16,591 bases of DNA from DATKDF01 sp035512795 (GCA_035512795.1 DATKDF010000258.1:1-16591); one strand, 5' to 3'; counted from the first letter of the stretch, positions 1 to 11,001 are shown. Made by a program: numbers and translations. Notes: generated by a model from the letters alone, not told the origin.

Positions 1-2
1 AA

Positions 3-664
3 GCCCGGTACGAGGAAGAGCGCCGGCTGAGGCAGGAGAGCTTCCGGCAGCATGGCGGCTCGGACGAACGCCGCCAGCTCGTGCCCGGCCGGAGCTGGGC
101 GGCCTGGTCGCGCGCCGTCGGGCTCCTGCTGCCGCCGCTCGACGTCGTGGACCTCGGCTGCGGCGAAGGCTACCTGACGATCGAAGCGGCACGATGGGCG
201 CGGCGGGTGACGGCCGTGGACCAGTCGGCCGAGGTGCTGGCGCGGGCCAGGGCGCTCGCGTCCCGCCGCAAGGTCCGCAACATCACCTGGAAGCGCGGCC
301 GGCTCGAGCGTGTGCCTCTTGCCGACGCGTCGGCCGACGTCGCGCTGCTGTCGCAGGCGCTCCATCACGCCGACGATCCGGCCCGGGCGCTCGCCGAAGC
401 GCGGCGGGTGCTGCGGCCCGGCGGGCGGCTGCTCGTGCTGGACCTGCGCGCCCATCAGGAAGCCTGGGTGCGCGAGACGCTGGGCGACCGCCGTCTTGGT
501 TTCGACGATGACGAACTGGCACGCCTGATCGGTGACGCCGGCTTTACCGGCGTGACCGTGCGCGTCGGCGCCCGCCAGGTCGGCGACCCGTTCGTCGTCC
601 TGATAGCCGCCGGCGCCGTGCCGGCCCTGCCCGCGACCCGAGGTCGCTCGACGAGATCCCGATC

Positions 665-668
<4 letters not shown>
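3..668 (+). CDS. ArsR-family regulator with SAM-binding methyltransferase-like domain (5' end outside window)
   Basis: The frame is open from the first bases of the window, so the N-terminal part, expected to hold the winged-helix DNA-binding domain, is missing. What is visible is a Rossmann methyltransferase fold: motif I VDLGCGEGY at about 147-173, an acidic VTAVDQSAEVL strand end, an ALHHADDPARAL helix and an RVLRPGGRLLVLDLR strand. The lead-in LVPGRSW before the fold is typical, from memory, of ArsR-methyltransferase fusions. In that family the domain is thought to sense SAM or SAH rather than necessarily catalyse methyl transfer; SahR, a methionine-cycle repressor of some Proteobacteria, has this layout. 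Its last four bases overlap the metH start (ATGA), so the two are translationally coupled and it probably regulates its own operon. A GTG at 81 could serve as a start, but the coding signal continues upstream of it. Alternative: a plain class I methyltransferase. Confidence 0.75.
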
Positions 669-4322
<3,654 letters not shown>

Positions 4323-4330
<8 letters not shown>

Positions 4331-5672
4331 TCGCGACCTGTCCGCGCCGCGTGTGTTCGAGCGACAGGCCGAGCACGCGCATCGCTTCCTGGGGCGCGTG
4401 GAATCCCATCGAGTTTTCGGCCTCGATGAAGTCGAGCAGGAACTGCGCGCGGCGCTGGGCCTGCCGGGCGGCCGTCAGATCGGCGTCGGCCGCGCCGCGG
4501 GCGGCGCCGGCCCTGATGTCGGCGATGAGTTCGAGCAGCGCGTCCATCGCGACGTTCCGCATCTGGTAGGTCCGATCCTGAATCGTGTAGACGCGCTCGA
4601 CCAGTTCGTCCTCGGACCACTTGTGGCACACCTGGCAGGCGTTGTTGATGTTGAGCAGCGGGCTTCGCACGTGGTGGTCGCTCACCTTCAGGCCGCCGGC
4701 CCGCGTGTAGGGCATGTGGCAGTCGACACACGTCACGCCGGAACGGGCGTGAATGCCCTGCGACCACAGCTCGAACTCGGGGTGCTGGGCCTTGAGCGCC
4801 GGCGCGCCGGTTTCGGCGTGCGTCCAGTCGGCAAACCCGGTCTCGTCGTAGTAGGCGAGGATCTCGTCGGCCTTGCCCCCGTTCGACCACGGGTAGGTCA
4901 GCCGCTTCTCCGGTCCCTTGAAGTAGTACTCGACGTGGCACTGACCACAGACGAACGCGCGCATCTCCTGGTGGGTCGCCGAGGCGTTGACGTCGTAGTC
5001 GGGCACGCCCTCGGACGCCTTGAGCGCACGGATACCCTCCATGAAGCCCGGCCGCGTCACCCGCAGCCGCATCGACACCGGATCGTGGCAGTCGAGGCAC
5101 GTCACCGGATGGGTGACGTGCGTACGGGCTTCGGCATAGGGCATCCGGTTCATGCGCTCGAAGCCGAGGATGAGGTCGCCATCGCCGAGTTTCCGGTACG
5201 GCGCGTAGACCGACGCATGGCAGTGCATGCACGTCCCGGGCTGCTGCGCCACCGTCTGGCGCTCGGTGTAGGTCTGGTCTTCGAGCATGAACGCGTGGCC
5301 GCGTTCCTCGCGAAAATCCACCGAAAAGGCATAGCCGGCCCACATCGTGCGCAGGCGCGGGTCGTCTTCGAGACGCGACTGCGCCACGACCGATCGGGGA
5401 TCGGCCTCGGTGGCGACGCGGGGGATGGCTTCGCTGCCGCCGTACCGCGTCCGTACCTGGTCGACCGTGCGGCCGTACGAGTCGTACTGGAAGGGGAAGT
5501 TGCGGCCCCAGACGGCCGGATCCTCGGTCTCGTCGGTCAGATCCACCACGCGGTAGAACGGGTTGCGCCCTTCCTGCTGGCGCTCGAAGATGTTGACGAG
5601 CAGCGCCGTGACGCCGGCCGCGGCCACTGCCGCCACGACGGCCGTAAGGGCCACGAGTCGTCCGGATTTCAT
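4323..5672 (-). CDS. nrfA: Ammonia-forming cytochrome c nitrite reductase NrfA, CXXCH type
   Basis: Periplasmic pentaheme enzyme that reduces nitrite to ammonium with six electrons, the last step of dissimilatory nitrate reduction to ammonium. The 449-residue protein begins with a hydrophobic export segment (about 5-27). Five heme motifs are visible: CMHCH 148-152, CLDCH 192-196, CGQCH 242-246, CVDCH 315-319 and CQVCH 346-350. The first is the catalytic heme site, classically CXXCK; here H152 replaces lysine, as in a known NrfA subgroup. Active-site and calcium residues are kept: E248-Y249 after heme 3, and K294, Q296, H297 in LKAQHPE (Wolinella K274, Q276, H277). R138 may be the catalytic arginine, though the spacing is shorter than in Wolinella. 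The start at 5672 is chosen over an upstream in-frame start at 5762 because GAGGAG sits just before it and it lies 10 bases after the nrfH stop. Electrons should come from NrfH. Confidence 0.95.
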
Positions 5673-5682
5673 CGTCGTCTCC

Positions 5683-6129
5683 TCAGTTGCCGAACGGGTG
5701 CCCGATGGCGCCATGACACCGGACACAGCTCGGCGTCTCGCCGGCCACACCGACCAGCGCATCGGTCAGGTCCGCGTGACATTTCTGGCACGACGCCTCG
5801 GCAATCGCCTGGTTGCGGGGGGTCGCCCGCATGTGATCGGCAAAATCCCCGGTCGTGAACGCGTACGAGTGCCAGAATCCGTTTCGCGCCTTGGTGACGT
5901 ACTTGCCGACCGGATCCGCCGGGGTGTGGCAATCGTTGCACACCGCGACGCTCCGGTGGCTCGAGCGCTGCCAGCTTTCGTAGTACGGCCGCATCACATG
6001 ACAGTTTGCACAGGCCGCCGGGTCGTTCGTCATGTACGACCCGCCTCGGGCGTACACAAATGTGTAACCCCCGACTCCGGCAGCCAGACCTATCGCGAGG
6101 CCGGCCAGCAGAATCAGGCTGCGTCCCAT
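5683..6129 (-). CDS. nrfH: Tetraheme quinol dehydrogenase NrfH
   Basis: Membrane-anchored NapC/NirT-family cytochrome that oxidises quinol and passes electrons to NrfA. The 148 residues begin with one membrane segment (about 4-26), followed by four heme motifs: CANCH 40-44, CNDCH 64-68, CQKCH 114-118 and CVRCH 135-139. M46, two residues after the first motif (CANCHVM), matches the CXXCHXM arrangement in which methionine ligates heme 1 in known NrfH. Length and heme count fit NrfH rather than the longer NapC. It precedes nrfA by 10 bases in the same direction, the usual nrfHA order. Only a weak Shine-Dalgarno (ACGAG) is seen. A -10-like TATAGA on the minus strand at 6168-6173, inside the divergent gene's first codons, may belong to this operon's promoter, but no clear -35 goes with it. 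Confidence 0.95.
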   Translation of the reverse strand: MGRSLILLAGLAIGLAAGVGGYTFVYARGGSYMTNDPAACANCHVMRPYYESWQRSSHRSVAVCNDCHTPADPVGKYVTKARNGFWHSYAFTTGDFADHMRATPRNQAIAEASCQKCHADLTDALVGVAGETPSCVRCHGAIGHPFGN

Positions 6130-6156
6130 GACAACTCGTTCCGATAGACAGCAGAG

Positions 6157-7029
6157 ATGAGCCGAATTCTATACCGCGCCCGGCTTGTTCTCGTGGCGTC
6201 GATCGTCACGGCCGGGTGTTCTTCCGAGCAGCCGCCCCGCCAGTCGGCCGACATTCTTGCCGAAGTGCTCGCCGAAGCCGGCAATCGGAACGCCGTCGCG
6301 TCCTCTCCCGATTCGTCGATGGTCACCCTGCCGGCGACGTTCGTCGGGGTGCTCCCCTGCGACGACTGCGCCGGGACCCGCTATCACGTGAACCTGCTCC
6401 GCGACCGGTCCTACGTGCTGCGGCAGACGCGGCTCGGGCCTGACGACAGCACGATCGACGACTACGGGGCCTGGACGCTCGGAGTCGACCGGCGCACATT
6501 GACGCTCGACAGTGAGAGCCGGACCAAGCGGCTGTTTCGCATCGTCGACGACCGCACGCTGCGTCCGCTCGACGACTTGGGACGCGACGTGTCCGCCGAC
6601 GCGCCACGGGGGCTCGTGCGGAGTCCGGCGTTCGAGACGCTCGACGGCATCGTGAAGAGACCGGTGGCCGCCGACGCACGGCTGTCGCTCGACGGCACGC
6701 CGTGGACGTTGACCCACCTTGGGTCCGAGCCGGTGGCCCCGGTCGACGCGCCGACGATCATGCCGTTTCTCGAAGTGCGGCCGGCCACCGGCCAGTTCTC
6801 CGGGTCGGACGGCTGCAACCGACTGGTCGGCACCTACGCGCAGAACGGTCCGGCCATCTCGTTCAACATCGGTGTGGTGACGCGCATCTCGTGTCCGGAG
6901 GGCGGCGAAGTGAGCCAAGCCTTCTCGACCGCGCTGACCGCGACGCGGTCGTGGCGCATCCAGGGACGGCAGCTCGAACTGGTCGGCGAGGCGGGCCGAA
7001 TCGTGGCGCGGCTGGCGCCGCGACCCTGA
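6157..7029 (+). CDS. Lipoprotein with NlpE-like N-terminal domain and META (HslJ) domain
   Basis: A 290-residue predicted lipoprotein. A short basic N-terminus and hydrophobic stretch lead to the lipobox VTAGC, giving lipidated Cys21. An NlpE-like domain follows (about 50-130): FVGVLPCDDCAGT carries C68 and C71 in the CXXC position typical of copper-resistance lipoprotein NlpE, followed by beta-strand material. Residues about 165-288 match a META/HslJ domain: GTPWTLTHLG, then GSDGCNRLVGTY with C220, and ISCPEGGEVSQAF with C246. In E. coli NlpE is an envelope sensor feeding the Cpx response and HslJ is a heat-inducible outer-membrane-associated protein; the role here is unknown, with envelope stress sensing the simplest guess. 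It diverges from nrfH with only 27 bases between starts, so promoters must overlap coding sequence. An AT-containing stretch follows the stop. Confidence 0.85.
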   Translation: MSRILYRARLVLVASIVTAGCSSEQPPRQSADILAEVLAEAGNRNAVASSPDSSMVTLPATFVGVLPCDDCAGTRYHVNLLRDRSYVLRQTRLGPDDSTIDDYGAWTLGVDRRTLTLDSESRTKRLFRIVDDRTLRPLDDLGRDVSADAPRGLVRSPAFETLDGIVKRPVAADARLSLDGTPWTLTHLGSEPVAPVDAPTIMPFLEVRPATGQFSGSDGCNRLVGTYAQNGPAISFNIGVVTRISCPEGGEVSQAFSTALTATRSWRIQGRQLELVGEAGRIVARLAPRP

Positions 7030-7064
7030 CCGGCGGTGGGTGGGCTACTTTGAAAATTGATCGA

Positions 7065-7093
7065 TTCAAGAAACCGGATTGTCGGCGGATAAT
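7065..7093 (+). promoter_or_regulatory. Putative sigma70-type promoter ending six bases before a start codon
   Basis: TTCAAG at 7065-7070 and GATAAT at 7088-7093 are 17 bases apart, close to the TTGACA/TATAAT pattern, in an AT-rich pocket of a GC-rich window. The expected transcription start falls at or beside the ATG at 7100, which would make the message leaderless. No other promoter-like pair was seen nearby. Prediction from sequence only. Confidence 0.4.
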
Positions 7094-7099
7094 ACCACC

Positions 7100-7525
7100 A
7101 TGCTCATCGCGCTTTGCATAACCTCTCTGGCGATTGCGGGAACAGCGCCTCAGCAGAAGCCTGTGATCGCCTACGAAGCGTTTATGGAATTGGATGAGAA
7201 GGATCGTCAGGAGCGGTTCGACAACTACGACCCCGAGACGAAGTCGCACCTCATGCGCACACACGCGCGAAAATGGCTGGAGCAGAATCGTCCGCGCCTG
7301 AGTAAGGCGCAAATTGCACTGATCAACGAAGCAATGGACTTCCTCTCACCCGACGCGTTCACCGGCACTCCAGAGATGCAAGCGAAATCCAGGGCGCTCA
7401 TCGAGAAGTTCAAGTGCGCAATCCCAGAGTCTGATGTGGTGGCCGCTTTTCGACCAGACATGGCGCCCTCATCAAACTGGCTGAATGAATTTTGGCATTG
7501 GTTCTGGAACTGCGCGTTTCGATGA
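7100..7525 (+). CDS. Small secreted protein, possibly fulvocin C-related
   Basis: A 141-residue protein with a hydrophobic leader (MLIALCITSLAIAG) that looks like a signal peptide. The mature part is charged and helical: YEAFMELDEKDRQERF, then DPETKSHLMRTHARKWLEQN, then LSKAQIALINEAMDFLSPDAF. From memory this pattern resembles the bacteriocin fulvocin C-related family, whose members usually end in a cysteine-rich tail. Here the end is instead short and aromatic (NWLNEFWHWFWNCAFR), so the tail is either different or lost. The ATG at 7100 is preferred over a TTG at 7079 because the leader begins there. Base composition is unlike the neighbours: 30 of 60 bases are G or C at 7141-7200 and 32 of 60 at 7381-7440. 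It abuts a transposase remnant, suggesting acquisition by transfer. Function is unknown; the family assignment is tentative. Confidence 0.65.
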   Translation: MLIALCITSLAIAGTAPQQKPVIAYEAFMELDEKDRQERFDNYDPETKSHLMRTHARKWLEQNRPRLSKAQIALINEAMDFLSPDAFTGTPEMQAKSRALIEKFKCAIPESDVVAAFRPDMAPSSNWLNEFWHWFWNCAFR

Positions 7526-7533
7526 GCCGCTAA

Positions 7534-7905
7534 CTACGCGGCCCTTTTCTCGGCCTCCACGAGTAGCGCCACGAGATCGGACACGTCGAACAGGCGGTCC
7601 GTGACGCCAGCCGCCATCGCCGGACTCGTCTGCAAGGTCGAGTGAATCTTGATGAAGTTGTAAGCGAAGTAGTTCAACGCCACGGCGGCCAGGTGATTCT
7701 CGATCTTCCGGCTGAAGCCATTCGACAGGCGCGAATACCGGCGCATCGTCGTCCGAACCGTCCAGTTCTGCCGCTCGATGTAGCTGGTAGAAATGTGCGC
7801 CGGGTCCGGCCGGCCGGTGACGACGGTCGGGACCGTGCCGATGCACTGCGCGGGCGAGTAGCGTCGTTCCGGGGAAGGCGGGTCGTCGGTGGTGGGGTCA
7901 GTTGA
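7534..7905 (-). pseudogene. IS1-like transposase, C-terminal remnant
   Basis: The minus-strand frame encodes the C-terminal third of a DDE transposase of the IS1-like type: RYSPAQCIG, then PDPAHISTSYIERQNWTVR, then MRRYSRLSNGFSRKIENH, NYFAYNFIKIHSTLQ and TSPAMAAGVTDRLF, ending in a TAG at 7534. The ERQN and IHSTLQ..PAMAAG signatures are characteristic as I recall them. The N-terminal domain and most catalytic residues are absent: upstream of about 7905 the same frame continues but reads as out-of-frame sequence of the adjacent hydrolase remnant. No terminal inverted repeats were recognised. It is a dead fragment, not an active element, and marks an old insertion or recombination point. Confidence 0.8.
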
Positions 7906-8217
7906 CAGGGAGTCGCCTGACCGCGATGCAGGTGTCCGCAAAGCGCCTCCGCAACAACGCGGCCAGGTCGTGGCCGAAAAGCGGCGCGAGGTCGCGCGCG
8001 AGCGCATCCACGTCGCGGCCGGCGAGCGCCGCCGCCGGGGGCCAGGCTCAGCACCCGGTCACCGTACCGCAGCGCCAGCTCCTGCGCGATGACGCCGCCC
8101 ATCGAATGGCCCGCGACGTGGAAGCGGTCAATGCCGAGCCGGCTGCGGCCGCCAGCCTTCGCCAAGCCGGCCGACGCCCTGGATGAACAGGATGGCCGGG
8201 GCCTCGGGCAGGGTCAT
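7898..8217 (-). pseudogene. Alpha/beta-hydrolase, broken remnant
   Basis: Three pieces of one alpha/beta-hydrolase lie in different minus-strand frames. Piece one (8217 to about 8140) starts MTLPEAPAILFIQGVG and runs to GEGWRPQ, the first strand and oxyanion-loop region. Piece two (about 8142 to 8044) reads LGIDRFHVAGHSMGGVIAQELALRYGD in parts, including the nucleophile elbow GHSMGG with its serine codon at 8103-8105. Piece three (about 8045 to 7898) reads ALAGRDVDALARDLAPLFGHDL and ends in RRLPVN plus a stop. Between pieces one and two the sequence normally separating strand 1 from the nucleophile elbow is missing, and between two and three the frame shifts. The C-terminal part with the acid and histidine is gone where the transposase remnant begins. 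No function is expected. Confidence 0.7.
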
Positions 8218-8264
8218 GCCGCGGGGAGTTTTGCACAGATCGACTTCCGGCCCCCCAACGTTCG

Positions 8265-8270
8265 TATGAT
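8265..8270 (+). promoter_or_regulatory. Putative -10 element close to the amidohydrolase start
   Basis: TATGAT at 8265-8270 differs from TATAAT at one position and lies seven bases before the ATG at 8278, where transcription would be expected to begin. There is no good -35 at the usual spacing (GACTTC is the nearest candidate). The ATG has only AGG at 8271-8273 as a possible Shine-Dalgarno. Weak prediction. Confidence 0.3.
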
Positions 8271-8277
8271 AGGCGCC

Positions 8278-9702
8278 ATGTTCCGAGTCCTTCGTCTCAT
8301 GGCCCTCGTCGCCTTGGCGGTCGGTTCCGGTCAGGATGCCCGGCAGGTGGCCCTTCAGGGCATCGATGCGCGTGCCGATCACTACGCGTCGGTCGCGCGC
8401 CAGATCTGGGACTTGGCCGAGGTCGGCTACCAGGAGGAGCAGAGCTCGAAGCTGCTTCAGGCCGAGCTGCAGGCGGCCGGCTTCCGCGTCGAGGCGGGCG
8501 TGGCCGGCATGCCGACGGCGTTTGTCGCCAACTTCGGTTCGGGAGAGCCGGTCATCGGCATCCTGGCCGAGTTCGATGCGCTGCCCGGCATCACGCAGAC
8601 TGACGCGCCCGAGCGGACGCCCGTCGATCACATGGCGGCGGGTCACGCCTGCGGCCATCACCTGTTCGGCACCGGCTCGGTCGCGACGGCGATTGCCGTC
8701 AAGGGCTGGTTGCAGGCGACCGGGCGGCCCGGCACGATTCGGCTCTACGGGACGCCGGCTGAAGAGGGCGGCGCCGGCAAGGTCTACATGGTGCGCGAGG
8801 GGCTCTTCAAGGACGTCGACATCGTGCTGCACTGGCACGCCAGCGACCGGAACGACGCGAGTCCGGGCAGCTCGCTCGCCAACAAGTCGGCGAAGTTCCG
8901 TTTTCGCGGGGTCTCGGCACACGCGGCCGCGGCGCCCGAGCGCGGCCGCTCGGCGCTCGACGGCGTCGAGGCGATGAACCACATGGTCAACATGATGCGT
9001 GAGCACGTGCCCGAAGACACGCGCATCCACTACGTCATCACGCACGGCGGCTCGGCACCCAACGTGATTCCCGACTTCGCCGAGGTCTTCTACTACGTCC
9101 GGCATCCCGATCCGGTCGAAGTGCAGGCGCTCTTCGATCGCGTCGTCAAGGCCTCGGAAGGGGCGGCGATGGGGACGGGCACGACGGTCGATCACGAAGT
9201 CATCCACGGCATCTATGCGATGCTGCCGAACGACGTGCTGGCGCGCGTGATGGATCGGAACCTGCGGCAGGTCGGCGGCGTCAGCTATACGGCCGGCGAG
9301 CGGGCCTTCGCCGAACGGCTGCGCCAGTCGCTGCCCGATGATGCCCCGCCGATCGAGGCGGCCGCCGCCATTGCGACGTTCGAGATGAAGGAGGCCGGCG
9401 GCTCGACCGACGTCGCCGATGTGAGCTGGGTCGTGCCGACGACCGGGCTGCGGACGGCGACGTGGGTGCCGGGCACGGCGTCCCATTCCTGGCAGGCGAT
9501 CGCCGCCGGGGGCACGAGCATCGGCACCAAGGGAATGATCGTGGCCGCGAAGACGCTCACCAGTACCGCGATCGACCTCTTCCTGAAGCCGCAGACGATC
9601 ACCGAGGCCAGGGCCGAGTACCGCACGCGGGTCGGGCCGGCCTTTCAGTACGTGCCGCTCGTCGGCAACCGGCCGCCGCCGCTCGACTACCGCAAGCGAT
9701 GA
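8278..9702 (+). CDS. Exported M20D-family amidohydrolase (AbgB-like)
   Basis: A 474-residue metallo-hydrolase of peptidase family M20D, the group of AbgB (p-aminobenzoyl-glutamate hydrolase) and plant IAA-amino-acid hydrolases, which cleave N-acyl amino-acid amide bonds. Metal and catalytic residues are in place and spaced as in ILL2: C125 and H127 (GHACGHH), E162 catalytic with E163 ligand (TPAEEGG), H187 (LHWHAS) and H403 (TASHSWQ). HGGSAPNVIPD at about 256 lies in the dimerisation domain. Residues 1-20 (MFRVLRLMALVALAVGSG) look like a signal peptide, so it probably acts outside the cytoplasm. The start at 8278 is chosen because the leader begins there; the frame is open further upstream and an ATG at 8266 is an alternative. 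Its stop overlaps the next gene's start (ATGA), forming a two-gene unit. The true substrate cannot be read from sequence. Confidence 0.9.
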   Translation: MFRVLRLMALVALAVGSGQDARQVALQGIDARADHYASVARQIWDLAEVGYQEEQSSKLLQAELQAAGFRVEAGVAGMPTAFVANFGSGEPVIGILAEFDALPGITQTDAPERTPVDHMAAGHACGHHLFGTGSVATAIAVKGWLQATGRPGTIRLYGTPAEEGGAGKVYMVREGLFKDVDIVLHWHASDRNDASPGSSLANKSAKFRFRGVSAHAAAAPERGRSALDGVEAMNHMVNMMREHVPEDTRIHYVITHGGSAPNVIPDFAEVFYYVRHPDPVEVQALFDRVVKASEGAAMGTGTTVDHEVIHGIYAMLPNDVLARVMDRNLRQVGGVSYTAGERAFAERLRQSLPDDAPPIEAAAAIATFEMKEAGGSTDVADVSWVVPTTGLRTATWVPGTASHSWQAIAAGGTSIGTKGMIVAAKTLTSTAIDLFLKPQTITEARAEYRTRVGPAFQYVPLVGNRPPPLDYRKR

Positions 9703-10982
9703 AGCGGGTCGCGCTTGTCGCCGGCCACTTCACGCCCGGCAACCTCGCGTCGGTCCACCGCGCGCGGCTCTGGGCTCGGCATCTCGGCGAGTTCGGCTGG
9801 GAGCCGACCATCGTCACGACGCACTACCGGCACTATGAGGAGCCACCCGACTGGGACCTGGACGCGCTCGTCGCGCGCGACCTGCGGGTCATCCGCACGC
9901 GCGCCCTGCCGCTGGGACCGGTCCGGCTCATCGGCGACATCGGCCTGCGCGCGCTGCCGTTTCACCACCGCGCGCTTGCCAGGCTCGCCCGCCAGGGCGA
10001 GATGGACTTCCTGCACATCACCATCCCGTCCAACTACGCGGCGCTCCTTGGCCGGCTGATCCACGGGCGCTACGGGGTGCCGTACGGCATCGACTACATC
10101 GATCCCTGGGTCGGCGAGTGGCCCGGCACCGACGTGCGGTTCAGCCGGATGTGGGCGTCGGCACAACTGGCGCGCCGGCTCGAGCCCTGGGCCGTGCGCG
10201 ACGCCGCGCTCATCACGGGCGTCGCGCCCCTGTACTACGAAGACGTCCTGGCCAGAAACCCGCACTTGCGGACCCAGGCCGTGACCGCCGCGATGCCCTA
10301 TGGCGGATCCGCGCTCGACTTTTCCATGGTCGAAGCGCAGAACCGCCCGACGACGCTCTTTGATGCAACCGACGGAAACGTACACATCGTCTATGCCGGC
10401 GCGATGCTGCCCAGGGCGTACGCCGTGCTCGAGCGGTTGTTCGAGGCCGTTCGCCTGGCCCGCAGCCGCTATCCGGAACTGGCCGCACGCCTGCGGATGC
10501 ACTTTGTCGGCACCGGCAAGTCGCCGACCGATCCACACGGCCACAACGTGCTGCCGTACGTGGAACGCTTCGGCCTCGGGCAGGTCGTCTTCGAGCATCC
10601 GGCCCGGGTGCCGTACGTCGACGTGCTCAATCACCTGCGTCAGTCGTCGGGCGTGCTTGTCCTGGGATCGACCGAGCGGCACTACACGCCGTCAAAGGCG
10701 TTCCAGGCCGTGCTCTCGCGCAAGCCTGTGTTCGCGGTCCTTCACGACGCCAGCACGGCGGCCGCATTTCTGCGGGATGCCCACGCCGGGACGGTGACGA
10801 CCTTCGACGAGGGACGGTTACCGCCCGTTGAAGCGCTGGCCGACGCGCTCGAGGTGTTCGTGCTGCGACCGGACTACGCGCCCGACCGCGTCAACTGGGC
10901 GGTGTGCGAGGCGCACTCGGCGCGGGCCTCGGCGAAGGCCCTGGCGGCTGCGCTCGACGAGGTGCTGGCGCGGCGCCGCTGA
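9699..10982 (+). CDS. Glycosyltransferase, GT-B fold (GT4-like)
   Basis: A 427-residue putative glycosyltransferase. The N-terminal half begins MKRVALVAGHFTPGN followed by SVHRARLWARHLGEFGWEP, the glycine-rich first loop and helix typical of GT4-type GT-B enzymes. The C-terminal half has the strand VHIVYAGAMLPRAY, FVGTGKSPTDPHGHNVLPYV and HYTPSKAFQAVLSRKPVFAV (PSK at about 331-333), the last matching the nucleotide-sugar-binding element near the end of such enzymes. No membrane segment is evident, so it should act at the cytosolic face in polysaccharide, glycolipid or exopolysaccharide synthesis; donor and acceptor are unknown. The start overlaps the amidohydrolase stop by four bases, indicating co-translation, although the two activities have no obvious pathway in common. 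A hairpin follows the stop. Confidence 0.8.
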   Translation: MKRVALVAGHFTPGNLASVHRARLWARHLGEFGWEPTIVTTHYRHYEEPPDWDLDALVARDLRVIRTRALPLGPVRLIGDIGLRALPFHHRALARLARQGEMDFLHITIPSNYAALLGRLIHGRYGVPYGIDYIDPWVGEWPGTDVRFSRMWASAQLARRLEPWAVRDAALITGVAPLYYEDVLARNPHLRTQAVTAAMPYGGSALDFSMVEAQNRPTTLFDATDGNVHIVYAGAMLPRAYAVLERLFEAVRLARSRYPELAARLRMHFVGTGKSPTDPHGHNVLPYVERFGLGQVVFEHPARVPYVDVLNHLRQSSGVLVLGSTERHYTPSKAFQAVLSRKPVFAVLHDASTAAAFLRDAHAGTVTTFDEGRLPPVEALADALEVFVLRPDYAPDRVNWAVCEAHSARASAKALAAALDEVLARRR

Positions 10983-11001
10983 AAGACCCCCGGCGTCTTT
11001 C
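10981..11001. terminator. Candidate bidirectional hairpin between two convergent genes
   Basis: GAAAGAC (10981-10987) and GTCTTTC (10995-11001) form a perfect 7-bp stem around the 7-base loop CCCCGGC. The left arm overlaps the glycosyltransferase TGA and the right arm overlaps the last base of the ADOP permease TAG on the other strand. The arms are A/T-rich for this genome and give GUCUUUCUA on the rightward transcript, but there is no long U-tract, so termination strength is uncertain. It fills the whole 18-base gap. Confidence 0.5.

Noticed and set aside
7007..7022. Hairpin CGCGGC-TGGC-GCCGCG at the end of the lipoprotein gene as a terminator.
   Set aside because: Only six base pairs, inside the coding sequence, and no U-tract follows; such words are expected by chance in GC-rich DNA.
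7500..7545. Terminal inverted repeat of an insertion sequence next to the transposase stop.
   Set aside because: No matching partner could be found on the other side of the truncated transposase, so no element boundary can be claimed.
8089..8277. Extension of the amidohydrolase upstream to 8089.
   Set aside because: The extra 63 codons are antisense to the hydrolase remnant, and the signal peptide starts at 8278.
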